Assembly (NCBI RefSeq): GCF_024347515.1
Contig: NZ_AP025492.1
Span: forward strand, 1,302,001 to 1,366,000
DNA length: 64,000 bases
Reading direction: 5' to 3'
Origin: Vibrio gigantis
Lineage (GTDB): Bacteria > Pseudomonadota > Gammaproteobacteria > Enterobacterales > Vibrionaceae
Positions within the stretch are counted from its first letter, which is position 1. Every line of letters begins with the position of its first letter. The translations under genes were made by a program, and so were the position numbers. The notes below the pieces were generated by a model that was given only the letters and a program-made list of their open reading frames with translations, was not told the origin of the DNA and searched no databases. Of the stretch, positions 56,511 through 64,000 are shown piece by piece.

Positions 56511-57221
56511 ATGAGATTGAAATATAAAAAAACAAACCTGTGCATGTTGGCTTTGTTGGCCACCAATGCTTCAGCAAGCGAACTCCATGTTGATTTGAAT
56601 CGACTAAGCAATTTTTCGGAAGTCGGCACTAATAAGTTGTCTATTACCAGTGAATTTATCGGCTATGAGCTTGATGAGGGAAAGTATCGTTACGCAAGAG
56701 ATGTTGACTTAAACGGCCTAGATTGGGCTTTTCTTTACGGAGATCATCAAAGAAAAGATAAGCCAAATAGTACCTTAATTGGAGATGTGAAGGTTATTGG
56801 TGACTTAAAACAAGTCGCTAATTCAGAGACTAGAAATGCAGTTGGCAATCGTTACTACTGGCAAGACGGCGACTCAACGGATTATAACCAAGAGCTGGCT
56901 TTTTCAGGTTTGCTTGTTGGTTCTAGTGGTTTCTCTTTTGACGTTCAGCCGAGTAAAGAAGGGCGGTTTTCTGTAGATCTTTATACACATAATTGGCTGT
57001 CCTCTGCTGATGTGACCGCATGTATTAAAAAGCAATGCATCACAATTAAAAATGACATTTCCTTTCACATGACCAGTGTTAAAAATACGATTATTTTCGA
57101 ATCTCAATCGCCAGATGACATCGTGGAAATCTCATATTCACGCCAATATAGGCAGTTTGATTTTGAATCGAGACAAGGCTATCACGCTATTGAGGCTATC
57201 CAGTTGAGAGAGGTCGAGTAA
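56511..57221 (+). CDS. Exported protein paired with a protease, unknown
   Basis: 236 residues with a signal peptide ending NASAS-E. The mature part is beta-rich (SKEGRFSVDLYTHNW, KNTIIFESQSPDDIVEIS) and contains a nearby cysteine pair (CIKKQC). The family is not recognised. GAGGCGGG lies before the ATG; the protease gene starts two bases after its stop, so the two proteins are made together. The C-terminus (AIQLREVE) resembles the end of the protease (HFLVRTVE), hinting at a shared C-terminal module. It may be an inhibitor, chaperone or partner of the protease; this is inference. Confidence 0.72.
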   Translation: MRLKYKKTNLCMLALLATNASASELHVDLNRLSNFSEVGTNKLSITSEFIGYELDEGKYRYARDVDLNGLDWAFLYGDHQRKDKPNSTLIGDVKVIGDLKQVANSETRNAVGNRYYWQDGDSTDYNQELAFSGLLVGSSGFSFDVQPSKEGRFSVDLYTHNWLSSADVTACIKKQCITIKNDISFHMTSVKNTIIFESQSPDDIVEISYSRQYRQFDFESRQGYHAIEAIQLREVE

Positions 57222-57222
57222 T

Positions 57223-58383
57223 ATGAAAAGAATCATTCTAGCATCAGCAATTGTAGCGAGCTTTTCGGCTCACTCAGGTCTTGGAAAAATGGATCGTTCG
57301 GTCACTCAACACAAAACGTTCGCTCTACAAACTCAATTCGATTTTGCCTGTCATATGAATGCGGGCTCTGCGACCTTAATTGACCCTTACTGGGTGATAA
57401 CGGCAAATCATGTATCTGGTTCTAAAAGTGAAGGGTATGAGAATGCAGTAACTTGTTCGTCTTATGAAAAAGATGAGAACGGTAAGTACAATGTTATTCA
57501 TACATCACGTGCGACTACTGACCCTAATGGTGAGTGGGGGGAGTATGAATTTACTGATGGCATTTACGATTTTGCTCTGGTGCGCTTAGATACGCCAATC
57601 ACAGGTATTAAGCCCGCGAAGTTACCAGAGAAAGGGATGTTCGATCATTCAGAGGTTTATGAAGTAAATAGCGTTGGCTTTGGTAACTACAACGGCCGTA
57701 ATGGTGGGAAGAAATTTGTTAAGTACAATGACACAGACAAGAAATGGTTAGCCGAATATAAATATGACCCGGTGATCATGCCTCAAAGTAACTTGCAGTG
57801 GCTGATCATCCATGGTGACTCAGGTTCAGGCATTACGATTGAACGGGAAGGTGAGTTTTACATTATTGGGGAGATAGGCCTTCAATATTATGGCGAGCTT
57901 GGTTGGCAAGATACCTTTGATGATGTTTTGGGGAGATTAGACTCCTTAAACAAGGACATGAGAGAGCATGGGTTTAGTTACACTAAGCCAGTCAATTTTG
58001 GTGACGTAAGATGGACGCCAACGACCCAGAACAGTATCGAAGATCTTCACGCCTTTTACAGCTACTGGACAGCCGGAAGTATGGATTTTAATGGTACTTA
58101 TTGGACGAAGGATGGCGGCATTTACAATACGGCTTATGCGCAAGAAGGTGAAACGTATACTTTTGAAACTGTTATCCCTGCAAACCCAAAAGCACCCGCA
58201 TTTGATGTGTTTGTAAATGGTCGTCAGGTTGCTCATAACATTAAGGCGGATAAGGATAGCTTATTCTTTAAGGTGAATGCTTTTGAGCAAAAGGGTGAAC
58301 AGATGGTGATTGAATTTAAGCCGCTAGAACAGACGGGCGAGAAGATACTTTTAGACCACTTTTTGGTTCGTACTGTTGAGTAG
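57223..58383 (+). CDS. Secreted trypsin-like serine protease
   Basis: 386 residues. Signal peptide (1-16 or so), then an S1-family domain with the triad H63 (ITANHV, where most family members have AAHC), D116 (IYDFALVRL) and S200 (GDSGSG). A beta-rich C-terminal domain (about 270-386) with a VNGRQVAHNIKAD segment follows. Only a few cysteines remain, two near H63. The gene follows immediately on the exported protein gene. Probably exported and active outside the inner membrane; the target is unknown. Confidence 0.86.
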   Translation: MKRIILASAIVASFSAHSGLGKMDRSVTQHKTFALQTQFDFACHMNAGSATLIDPYWVITANHVSGSKSEGYENAVTCSSYEKDENGKYNVIHTSRATTDPNGEWGEYEFTDGIYDFALVRLDTPITGIKPAKLPEKGMFDHSEVYEVNSVGFGNYNGRNGGKKFVKYNDTDKKWLAEYKYDPVIMPQSNLQWLIIHGDSGSGITIEREGEFYIIGEIGLQYYGELGWQDTFDDVLGRLDSLNKDMREHGFSYTKPVNFGDVRWTPTTQNSIEDLHAFYSYWTAGSMDFNGTYWTKDGGIYNTAYAQEGETYTFETVIPANPKAPAFDVFVNGRQVAHNIKADKDSLFFKVNAFEQKGEQMVIEFKPLEQTGEKILLDHFLVRTVE

Positions 58384-58446
58384 ACTGAGCTGTTAAGCTT
58401 GCATCAATAGGTGCTTATGAACATGCCCTTATAAATAGACGGGTAT

Positions 58447-58476
58447 AAAAAAACCTCCGCAAATGCGGAGGTTTTT
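58447..58476. terminator. Bidirectional terminator, protease / asnS
   Basis: AACCTCCGCAAATGCGGAGG with flanking A and T runs lies between convergent genes. Confidence 0.93.
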
Positions 58477-58514
58477 ATTTGTTTCGAACTTTTAATATCG
58501 AATAGGTATTCGAA

Positions 58515-59915
58515 TTAGAAGTTTGCAGAGCGTGGCGTACGTGGGAATGGAATCACGTCACGAACGTTACCCATACCTGTTACGTAAGATACTAGACGCT
58601 CGAAACCAAGACCGAAGCCTGCGTGTGGCACTGTGCCGTATTTACGTAGGTCGCGGTACCAGCTCATGTGCTCAGGGTCGATACCCATAGCAATCATACG
58701 CTCGTCTAGAATATCTAGACGCTCTTCACGTTGTGCACCACCGATGATTTCACCGATGCCTGGTGCAAGTACGTCCATCGCTGCAACTGTTTTGCCGTCG
58801 TCGTTTAAGCGCATGTAGAAAGCTTTGATGTCTTTCGGGTAGTTCTTAACGATAACAGGAGCTTTGAAGTGCTCTTCAGCTAGGTAACGCTCATGCTCAG
58901 AAGACATGTCGATGCCCCACTCAACGTCAAACTCAAATTTCTTACCAGAGTCTAGTAGGATTTGAATTGCGTCAGTGTAGTCAACTTGTGCGAAGTCTGC
59001 GTCAACGAATTGCTCTAGACGAGTAATTGCTTGCTTGTCGATACGAGAAGCGAAGAACTCAAGATCGTCACGGCGCTCTTCAAGAACAGCTGCGAAAACG
59101 TACTTAAGCATGTCTTCAGCTAGTTTTGCTACATCTTCAAGATCTGCGAACGCAACTTCCGGCTCAACCATCCAGAATTCAGCTAGGTGGCGGCTTGTGT
59201 TTGAGTTTTCAGCACGGAACGTAGGACCAAACGTGTAAACTTTGCTTAGTGCACAAGCGTAAGCTTCAGCATTAAGTTGGCCAGATACTGTTAGGAACGT
59301 CTCTTTGCCGAAGAAATCTTCATTGAAATCTACGTCGCCTTTTTCAGTGCGTGGTAGGTTTTCCATGTCTAGCGTAGAAACACGGAACATTTCACCAGCG
59401 CCTTCTGCATCAGATGCAGTGATAAGCGGAGCAGAAGTCCAGAAGAAGCCTTGCTCGTGGTAGAAACGGTGAATAGCTTGAGATAGGCAGTTACGTACAC
59501 GTGCTACTGCGCCGATCACGTTTGTACGTGGGCGTAGGTGAGCAACTTCACGAAGGTATTCGATAGAGTGACGTGTCTTAGCCATTGGGTAAGTGTCAGC
59601 ATCTTCAACCCAACCAACAACTTTAACGTCAGTTGCTGCTAGCTCGAAGTCTTGACCTTTCGCAGGAGACTCAACAATCTTACCCGTTACTTCAACAGAG
59701 CAGCCAGTTGTTAGCTTTAATACTTCGTTTTCGTAATTATTAAGATTATTAGGAACCACGGCCTGAATCGGGTCGAAACAAGAGCCGTCATAAATGGCAA
59801 GGAAAGAGATTCCAGCTTTGGAATCACGACGTGAACGGATCCAGCCGCGAACAGTTACTTCACTGTCTACCGCTAGCTTGCCGCCAAGTACGTCTGTTAC
59901 AGGCGCGTAAGTCAT
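58515..59915 (-). CDS. asnS: Asparaginyl-tRNA synthetase
   Basis: 466 residues, equal to E. coli AsnRS. Anticodon-binding OB domain at the N-terminus ([20 protein letters not shown]) and class II catalytic core with [21 protein letters not shown] (motif 2) and [10 protein letters not shown] (motif 3). It charges tRNA-Asn. The start is the ATG of MTYAPVTDV from homologues; an in-frame ATG 18 bases earlier has no better site. No T-box is visible; a TGCAAAT dyad lies upstream. Confidence 0.96.
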   Translation of the reverse strand: MTYAPVTDVLGGKLAVDSEVTVRGWIRSRRDSKAGISFLAIYDGSCFDPIQAVVPNNLNNYENEVLKLTTGCSVEVTGKIVESPAKGQDFELAATDVKVVGWVEDADTYPMAKTRHSIEYLREVAHLRPRTNVIGAVARVRNCLSQAIHRFYHEQGFFWTSAPLITASDAEGAGEMFRVSTLDMENLPRTEKGDVDFNEDFFGKETFLTVSGQLNAEAYACALSKVYTFGPTFRAENSNTSRHLAEFWMVEPEVAFADLEDVAKLAEDMLKYVFAAVLEERRDDLEFFASRIDKQAITRLEQFVDADFAQVDYTDAIQILLDSGKKFEFDVEWGIDMSSEHERYLAEEHFKAPVIVKNYPKDIKAFYMRLNDDGKTVAAMDVLAPGIGEIIGGAQREERLDILDERMIAMGIDPEHMSWYRDLRKYGTVPHAGFGLGFERLVSYVTGMGNVRDVIPFPRTPRSANF

Positions 59916-60476
59916 GTTGATTTCATTCTCCATTGAGGGACAAATTCAACTCAAAATCTCTGGCATTACTGCAAATAAACATACATTTGCACAATAATTA
60001 GCCGAAACATTAAGTTGTATAAACTTTTTAAATCGATTGAACATATTACCTGTCATACCGACAGCTTCAACCTTTATTCTTGCTTGGTGAAAGAAATATT
60101 GTGTCTACTGACGATAAATACGTTTGAGGGTGTGTTTTTTGTTCGATCTTAGCGGTGTGCCTTACCTTTCTGGCTAACTGCGAGCCGTTGAACGAACTGG
60201 GTATAATCGAAACCTTTGTTTTCAATAATTGGAGTGTGATTGCGTAGAAACTCGCTCTATATTGACGCGGATTCAGTCATATTGGACTAGAACACCTTCT
60301 TCATTTCCCACTAAAGCAACTAGAGGAATTTAATATCTACGTGTTAATTACGCCGCCTTAACCCCTGCATTCTCTCTACACCCGCACTTTTCGAGCGCTC
60401 GCTCATTCATGAAAAACAGTCGATCAAATTATGTCTGAACAAGGCAGGACTGGCTGTACAAGTAAAAGAGAATTAC
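59916..60476. other. Divergent region asnS / sulP
   Basis: 561 bases. The asnS side has a TGCAAAT-N8-ATTTGCA dyad. Between about 60255 and 60362 two plus-strand frames read like protein fragments without a normal start, perhaps a relic gene or a leader peptide. No terminator is seen. Confidence 0.45.
59970..59991 (-). promoter_or_regulatory. Dyad TGCAAAT-N8-ATTTGCA upstream of asnS
   Basis: A perfect inverted repeat with seven-base arms lies 55 bases before the asnS start codon, where an operator could sit. The regulator is not identified. Confidence 0.35.
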
Positions 60477-61967
60477 ATGCTTAATTATTTAAAAAAACAC
60501 TGGTTATCAAACGTTAAAGGAGATTCATTATCTGGGATTGTGGTTGCACTCGCATTGATCCCTGAAGCCATCGCATTTTCAATAATTGCAGGTGTTGACC
60601 CTAAAGTAGGGCTCTATGCTTCGTTTTGTATCTGTGTCGTGACCGCTTTGGTTGGTAGTCGCCCAGGAATGATTTCCGGAGCAACAGGCGCCATGGCGCT
60701 GTTAATGGTCACCTTAGTGAGAGAGCACGGATTAGAGTACTTGCTTGCTGCTTCATTTCTTGCAGGCGTTATTCAAATCGCGGCGGGGTATCTCAAGCTC
60801 GGCAACCTGATGAACTTCGTTTCCAAATCGGTGATTACTGGATTTGTTAACGCGCTCGCCATACTGATCTTCATGGCCCAGCTTCCTGAATTGGTCAATG
60901 TCCCTTCGAGCGTTTACGTATTAGTCGCTTTGGGATTGGCGATCATTTATCTGCTTCCCTATTTTCCCAAGTTTGGCCGTGCAATACCCTCCCCATTAGT
61001 CGCTATTGTTGTTCTGACAATCATTAGTTTGTTGTTCGGATTAGATGTGAGAACGATTGGCGATATGGGGAAGCTTCCTGATTCACTGCCTGTGTTTTTG
61101 ATTCCCAATATTCCATTCACGTTCGAAACGCTTGCAACCATCCTTCCATATTCGATTGCTCTATCTCTGGTTGGCTTATTGGAATCCTTGATGACAGCGA
61201 CCATCGTCGATGATCTGACAGATACTGAAAGTAATAAAAACAATGAGTGTAAGGGGCAGGGCGTTGCAAACATCGTTGCCTCACTATTTGGTGGCATGGC
61301 GGGATGTGCGATGATTGGTCAGTCGATCATTAACATCAAATCAGGCGGTTTAACTCGGTTATCCAGCCTGATCGCCGGAGTCGTTTTGTTATTAATGGTG
61401 GTGTTTGTTTCTGACTGGTTGAAGCTGATACCGATGGCGGCTTTAGTATCTGTGATGATCATGGTTTCTATCGGCACATTCTCATGGCGTTCTATTGTTG
61501 AGCTTAAAGACCACACTCTGCCAACCAATGTAACCATGCTAGCAACCGTGGCGGTGGTGGTGTTTACTCATAACTTAGCGATAGGTGTTGCGGTTGGCGT
61601 GGTGTTATCGGCTCTGTTTTATGCACATGCCAGCAAATCCATGGTGTTTATATCCGATGAAGTCGTGACGAACGAACTGCATACCATCCACCGAGTAAAA
61701 GGCCATGTCTTCTTTGCTTCGTCAGATGCGTTTGTCGACCTATTTGATTATGACAATGCGACCTCTTTAGTGACGATCGATATTTCGTATGCGTCATTCT
61801 TAGATAATACATCGGTTGAGGCGCTTGATAAGGTGGTATTCAAGTTCCGTAAGAAAGGGGCTTATGTTGAAGTGTCGGGAATGGATACCGTGAGCGCGAA
61901 TCTCATATTCAAACACGCGATGTATCATAAGCATAAAGACTTAACCGCGGTTTCCATTACACACTAA
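60477..61967 (+). CDS. SulP-family anion transporter with STAS domain
   Basis: 496 residues. A membrane domain of about 12-14 segments ([26 protein letters not shown] at the start is the SulP signature) and a C-terminal STAS domain (about 395-490). SulP proteins carry sulfate, bicarbonate or dicarboxylates. The substrate cannot be told; in marine bacteria Na+-dependent bicarbonate uptake is common. A terminator follows. Confidence 0.88.
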   Translation: MLNYLKKHWLSNVKGDSLSGIVVALALIPEAIAFSIIAGVDPKVGLYASFCICVVTALVGSRPGMISGATGAMALLMVTLVREHGLEYLLAASFLAGVIQIAAGYLKLGNLMNFVSKSVITGFVNALAILIFMAQLPELVNVPSSVYVLVALGLAIIYLLPYFPKFGRAIPSPLVAIVVLTIISLLFGLDVRTIGDMGKLPDSLPVFLIPNIPFTFETLATILPYSIALSLVGLLESLMTATIVDDLTDTESNKNNECKGQGVANIVASLFGGMAGCAMIGQSIINIKSGGLTRLSSLIAGVVLLLMVVFVSDWLKLIPMAALVSVMIMVSIGTFSWRSIVELKDHTLPTNVTMLATVAVVVFTHNLAIGVAVGVVLSALFYAHASKSMVFISDEVVTNELHTIHRVKGHVFFASSDAFVDLFDYDNATSLVTIDISYASFLDNTSVEALDKVVFKFRKKGAYVEVSGMDTVSANLIFKHAMYHKHKDLTAVSITH

Positions 61968-62016
61968 TCATTGTTTAAGGTTCTTTGAAAGCCTCACTAG
62001 ACATTGCTAGGAAGAT

Positions 62017-62046
62017 AAAGCGCTCATTGTTGAGCGCTTTTTTGTT
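62017..62046 (+). terminator. Terminator of the sulP gene
   Basis: AAAGCGCTCA and TGAGCGCTTT arms with a four-base loop and a T run. The other strand could also use it weakly for the chemoreceptor gene. Confidence 0.9.
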
Positions 62047-62055
62047 GTAAACGAT

Positions 62056-63678
62056 CTATGAGTTCTTCTTTGTATTCGACAAAGTAAACTGATTAATCAG
62101 CGATTCAAGATGATCAGAAAGCTCTTCTAAGTCATTACTGATGTCACGGGTTTCAGCCGCAGATTGAGATGTGTTATTAGCGTGAGAAGTGATAGTTTCG
62201 ACTTTCTGTTGAACATCTTGAGTCGCCAGCGTGGTGGATTGCGTTTGCTGCTGAATGTTTTGTGCATGTGCTAACACTTGCTTCATTTCTTCCACAACAC
62301 CATTCATTTCAATAGACAGAGCGTCGATATCCGTTGAGCTTTGATGTGCTTGTTCGCAAACTCGATCGGCAGAAGTCAGCGACTCTTCACTGCCTTGTTG
62401 GAATTGATGAATGATTGACTCAATACTACCTGTTGCTTCTGCCGTTCGTGAGGCAAGATGGCGAACTTCATCAGCAACTACCGCAAACCCACGGCCTTGT
62501 TCTCCCGCACGAGCCGCTTCAATAGCTGCATTTAATGCAAGAAGGTTGGTTTGGTCGGCAATACCTCGAATTACGCTCAATATTGAAGAGACCTCTCCAG
62601 TCTGCTCGTTGAGTGTCAGTATTTTGTATTTCACCTCTTCTATGCTGGTGACGAGGTTTTTTATCTCACCGCTTGCCTCATGTGCTTGGTTAGCACTCTT
62701 ACAAGCCACGTCGGCAGTGTGATTGATGAGTTCTGAAGCGGTGAAAGTGGCTTGTTCTACATTGACTTGTTGCGCCTGTATCCCTTCGACATTGTGTTGC
62801 ACTTCGGCGGTTTCGCTTTGCTGGTCGCTGGCGGCTTGCTCGGTAATTTGCGCGACGCTAGTCAGTTGGTTAGCGGAAGCATTCAACTTGTGCGAGGTAC
62901 TTTGTACTTTTTCTAAGCTGTCAGACACAGTCCCCATGAACGAGTTGATGGAGTTAGCTAGCGTACCTATCTCATCCTTACTTTGTTCGGGCAGGCGAGT
63001 GGATAGGTTTTTATCGCTGCTGACTTGGGTCATAAAGCGAGAAGTGTGTTGCAGCGGACGAACAATAATCTTACGAATTAATCCCATCGTAAGAACAAAT
63101 CCGGCAAAGGAGATCACCGCCATAATACCAATAGCGGCCATTGTTTGAGTGTTGATCAACGAGTTGACGTGGTTAAGGTTATATTCGAGACGTATTGCGC
63201 CGAGAACTTCACCTTCTGGCGCCATATGACACGCGACACAATTGGTACCTCGGTAATCCTCACTCGACTTCATTGGCAGAGCAATAACCAAACCTTTGCC
63301 CCAACTAGCAGAAAAAGGTTCGATAACGGTTTCGCCTGCTAGCGCTCGCTTATCAATATCGTCAATCGGTGTTTGGTTGTCATTACCTGGTCCATATAAC
63401 TTGCTGACAGCGTCGGCGCGCAAAACACGAACGTCTTCAATGCCTTCTTGAGCGAGCGCTTTCTGACGAAGGGTCTCTTTCTGTGCCATGGTGCCAGTCA
63501 GCATCATCATATTAAGGCTATCGAAGTAGTTACTTGCTTTGTCGTGTAGTTGTTCACTCAACACGGAATTAACAAGTTGTTTTTGCTGCGAGTATTGGAA
63601 ATAAGTCGATATTGCTAGCAAAAAAGTGAACACGATGGCGAGGGCCACTAGGATTTTAAAAGTAATTGTTGAGCGCAT
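62056..63678 (-). CDS. Methyl-accepting chemotaxis protein with c-type haem motif
   Basis: About 540 residues. A membrane helix (about 9-27), a periplasmic domain (about 30-170) with a c-type haem attachment motif CVACH (C147, C150, H151), a second helix (about 178-200), a HAMP domain (about 203-255) and the cytoplasmic signalling domain with [36 protein letters not shown]. It should feed CheA/CheW in chemotaxis, probably to a redox signal or gas that binds the haem. The start at [10 protein letters not shown] is a judgement; an upstream ATG at 63711 is also in frame and neither has a clear ribosome-binding site. Confidence 0.9.
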   Translation of the reverse strand: MRSTITFKILVALAIVFTFLLAISTYFQYSQQKQLVNSVLSEQLHDKASNYFDSLNMMMLTGTMAQKETLRQKALAQEGIEDVRVLRADAVSKLYGPGNDNQTPIDDIDKRALAGETVIEPFSASWGKGLVIALPMKSSEDYRGTNCVACHMAPEGEVLGAIRLEYNLNHVNSLINTQTMAAIGIMAVISFAGFVLTMGLIRKIIVRPLQHTSRFMTQVSSDKNLSTRLPEQSKDEIGTLANSINSFMGTVSDSLEKVQSTSHKLNASANQLTSVAQITEQAASDQQSETAEVQHNVEGIQAQQVNVEQATFTASELINHTADVACKSANQAHEASGEIKNLVTSIEEVKYKILTLNEQTGEVSSILSVIRGIADQTNLLALNAAIEAARAGEQGRGFAVVADEVRHLASRTAEATGSIESIIHQFQQGSEESLTSADRVCEQAHQSSTDIDALSIEMNGVVEEMKQVLAHAQNIQQQTQSTTLATQDVQQKVETITSHANNTSQSAAETRDISNDLEELSDHLESLINQFTLSNTKKNS

Positions 63679-63768
63679 AAGGTCGTTTTTATTATTTATA
63701 ATGACGCGCATACTGTACGTGTATGAGCCCCTACTACCTATGGGGTATAGTGAATTGTGTGACCACAC

Positions 63769-64000
63769 TCCGGTTATGGTTATGTTTCTGTGATGTAGCG
63801 AGTTTGTGTTGTATCTGATATTGAAATGGAACGCGCTTCATGCTCGTCACTGTTTTTTGGAATTTAGTTCTGTTAGTGAAGTACAGCATCGGGCTGAAAG
63901 TTGGTTGAGAAGTAGAACAGCCTTGGTTGTTAATTAGGTAAATGTATTTGTCAGCTTATCTTCTATCAATAAAGACTATTGTTTTAGACCACTTAGTGGT
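63769..64000. other. Right edge, no gene seen
   Basis: 232 bases upstream of the chemoreceptor frame with no ORF, hairpin or motif I can support. Confidence 0.4.

Overview
The window looks like chromosome 1 of a marine Vibrio, most likely of the Splendidus clade. This is inferred from protein similarity I recognise, not from a search. Gene blocks follow an order I recall from Vibrio cholerae: radD-rsuA beside a two-component regulator; psrA-fadE-fabV; and ybjL-grxA-adh-hexR-panP-lysO-tfoX-kinase-serC. I see no rRNA, tRNA, insertion sequence, phage or CRISPR array. About 43 protein genes are supported. Start codons were moved inward in many genes where a ribosome-binding site or family length decides.

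Layout. 1-5.9 kb: OmpR-type response regulator and PepSY protein, RadD helicase, RsuA pseudouridine synthase, Bcr-type drug exporter coupled to a DUF2913 protein. 6-9.1 kb: NAD(P)-binding DUF2867 protein and a membrane-anchored tri-haem peroxidase with an FNR-type box upstream. 9.6-16.9 kb: MATE exporter, a three-gene ABC transporter/AttH operon, NhaA antiporter. 17-23.5 kb: adhesion locus, with a TolC-type outer-membrane protein and an OmpA-type lipoprotein divergent from a 1390-residue VCBS-repeat adhesin that carries a LapG-type TAAG site. 23.6-28.3 kb: fatty-acid block with psrA-like regulator, fadE and fabV, and FadR- and PsrA-type operators. 28.5-32.6 kb: ybjL, grxA (OxyR-type site) and an iron alcohol dehydrogenase. 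32.7-39.2 kb: hexR, panP (beta-alanine for CoA), an exported protein, lysO, an HDOD protein and the competence regulator tfoX with a leader that can hide its ribosome-binding site.

39.4-53.6 kb: YfaZ-like barrel, a response regulator overlapping a sensor kinase with a degenerate receiver, a DUF945 protein, serC, an AraC regulator, a MOSC protein, a DnaQ-like exonuclease next to a cNMP/CBS/DUF294 protein, a small barrel, aspC and an HD-GYP phosphodiesterase. 53.9-64 kb: an orphan 99-residue protein, a MocR-type regulator, a small membrane protein, an exported protein paired with a trypsin-like protease, asnS, a SulP transporter and a chemoreceptor with a periplasmic CXXCH haem motif.

Themes: redox and oxygen sensing (peroxidase, grxA, haem chemoreceptor), control of fatty-acid breakdown and synthesis, and surface attachment. 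The least described items are a candidate small RNA upstream of psrA, the kinase with a pseudo-receiver, the secreted protease pair, and a short dispersed repeat that has become the C-terminus of a gene.
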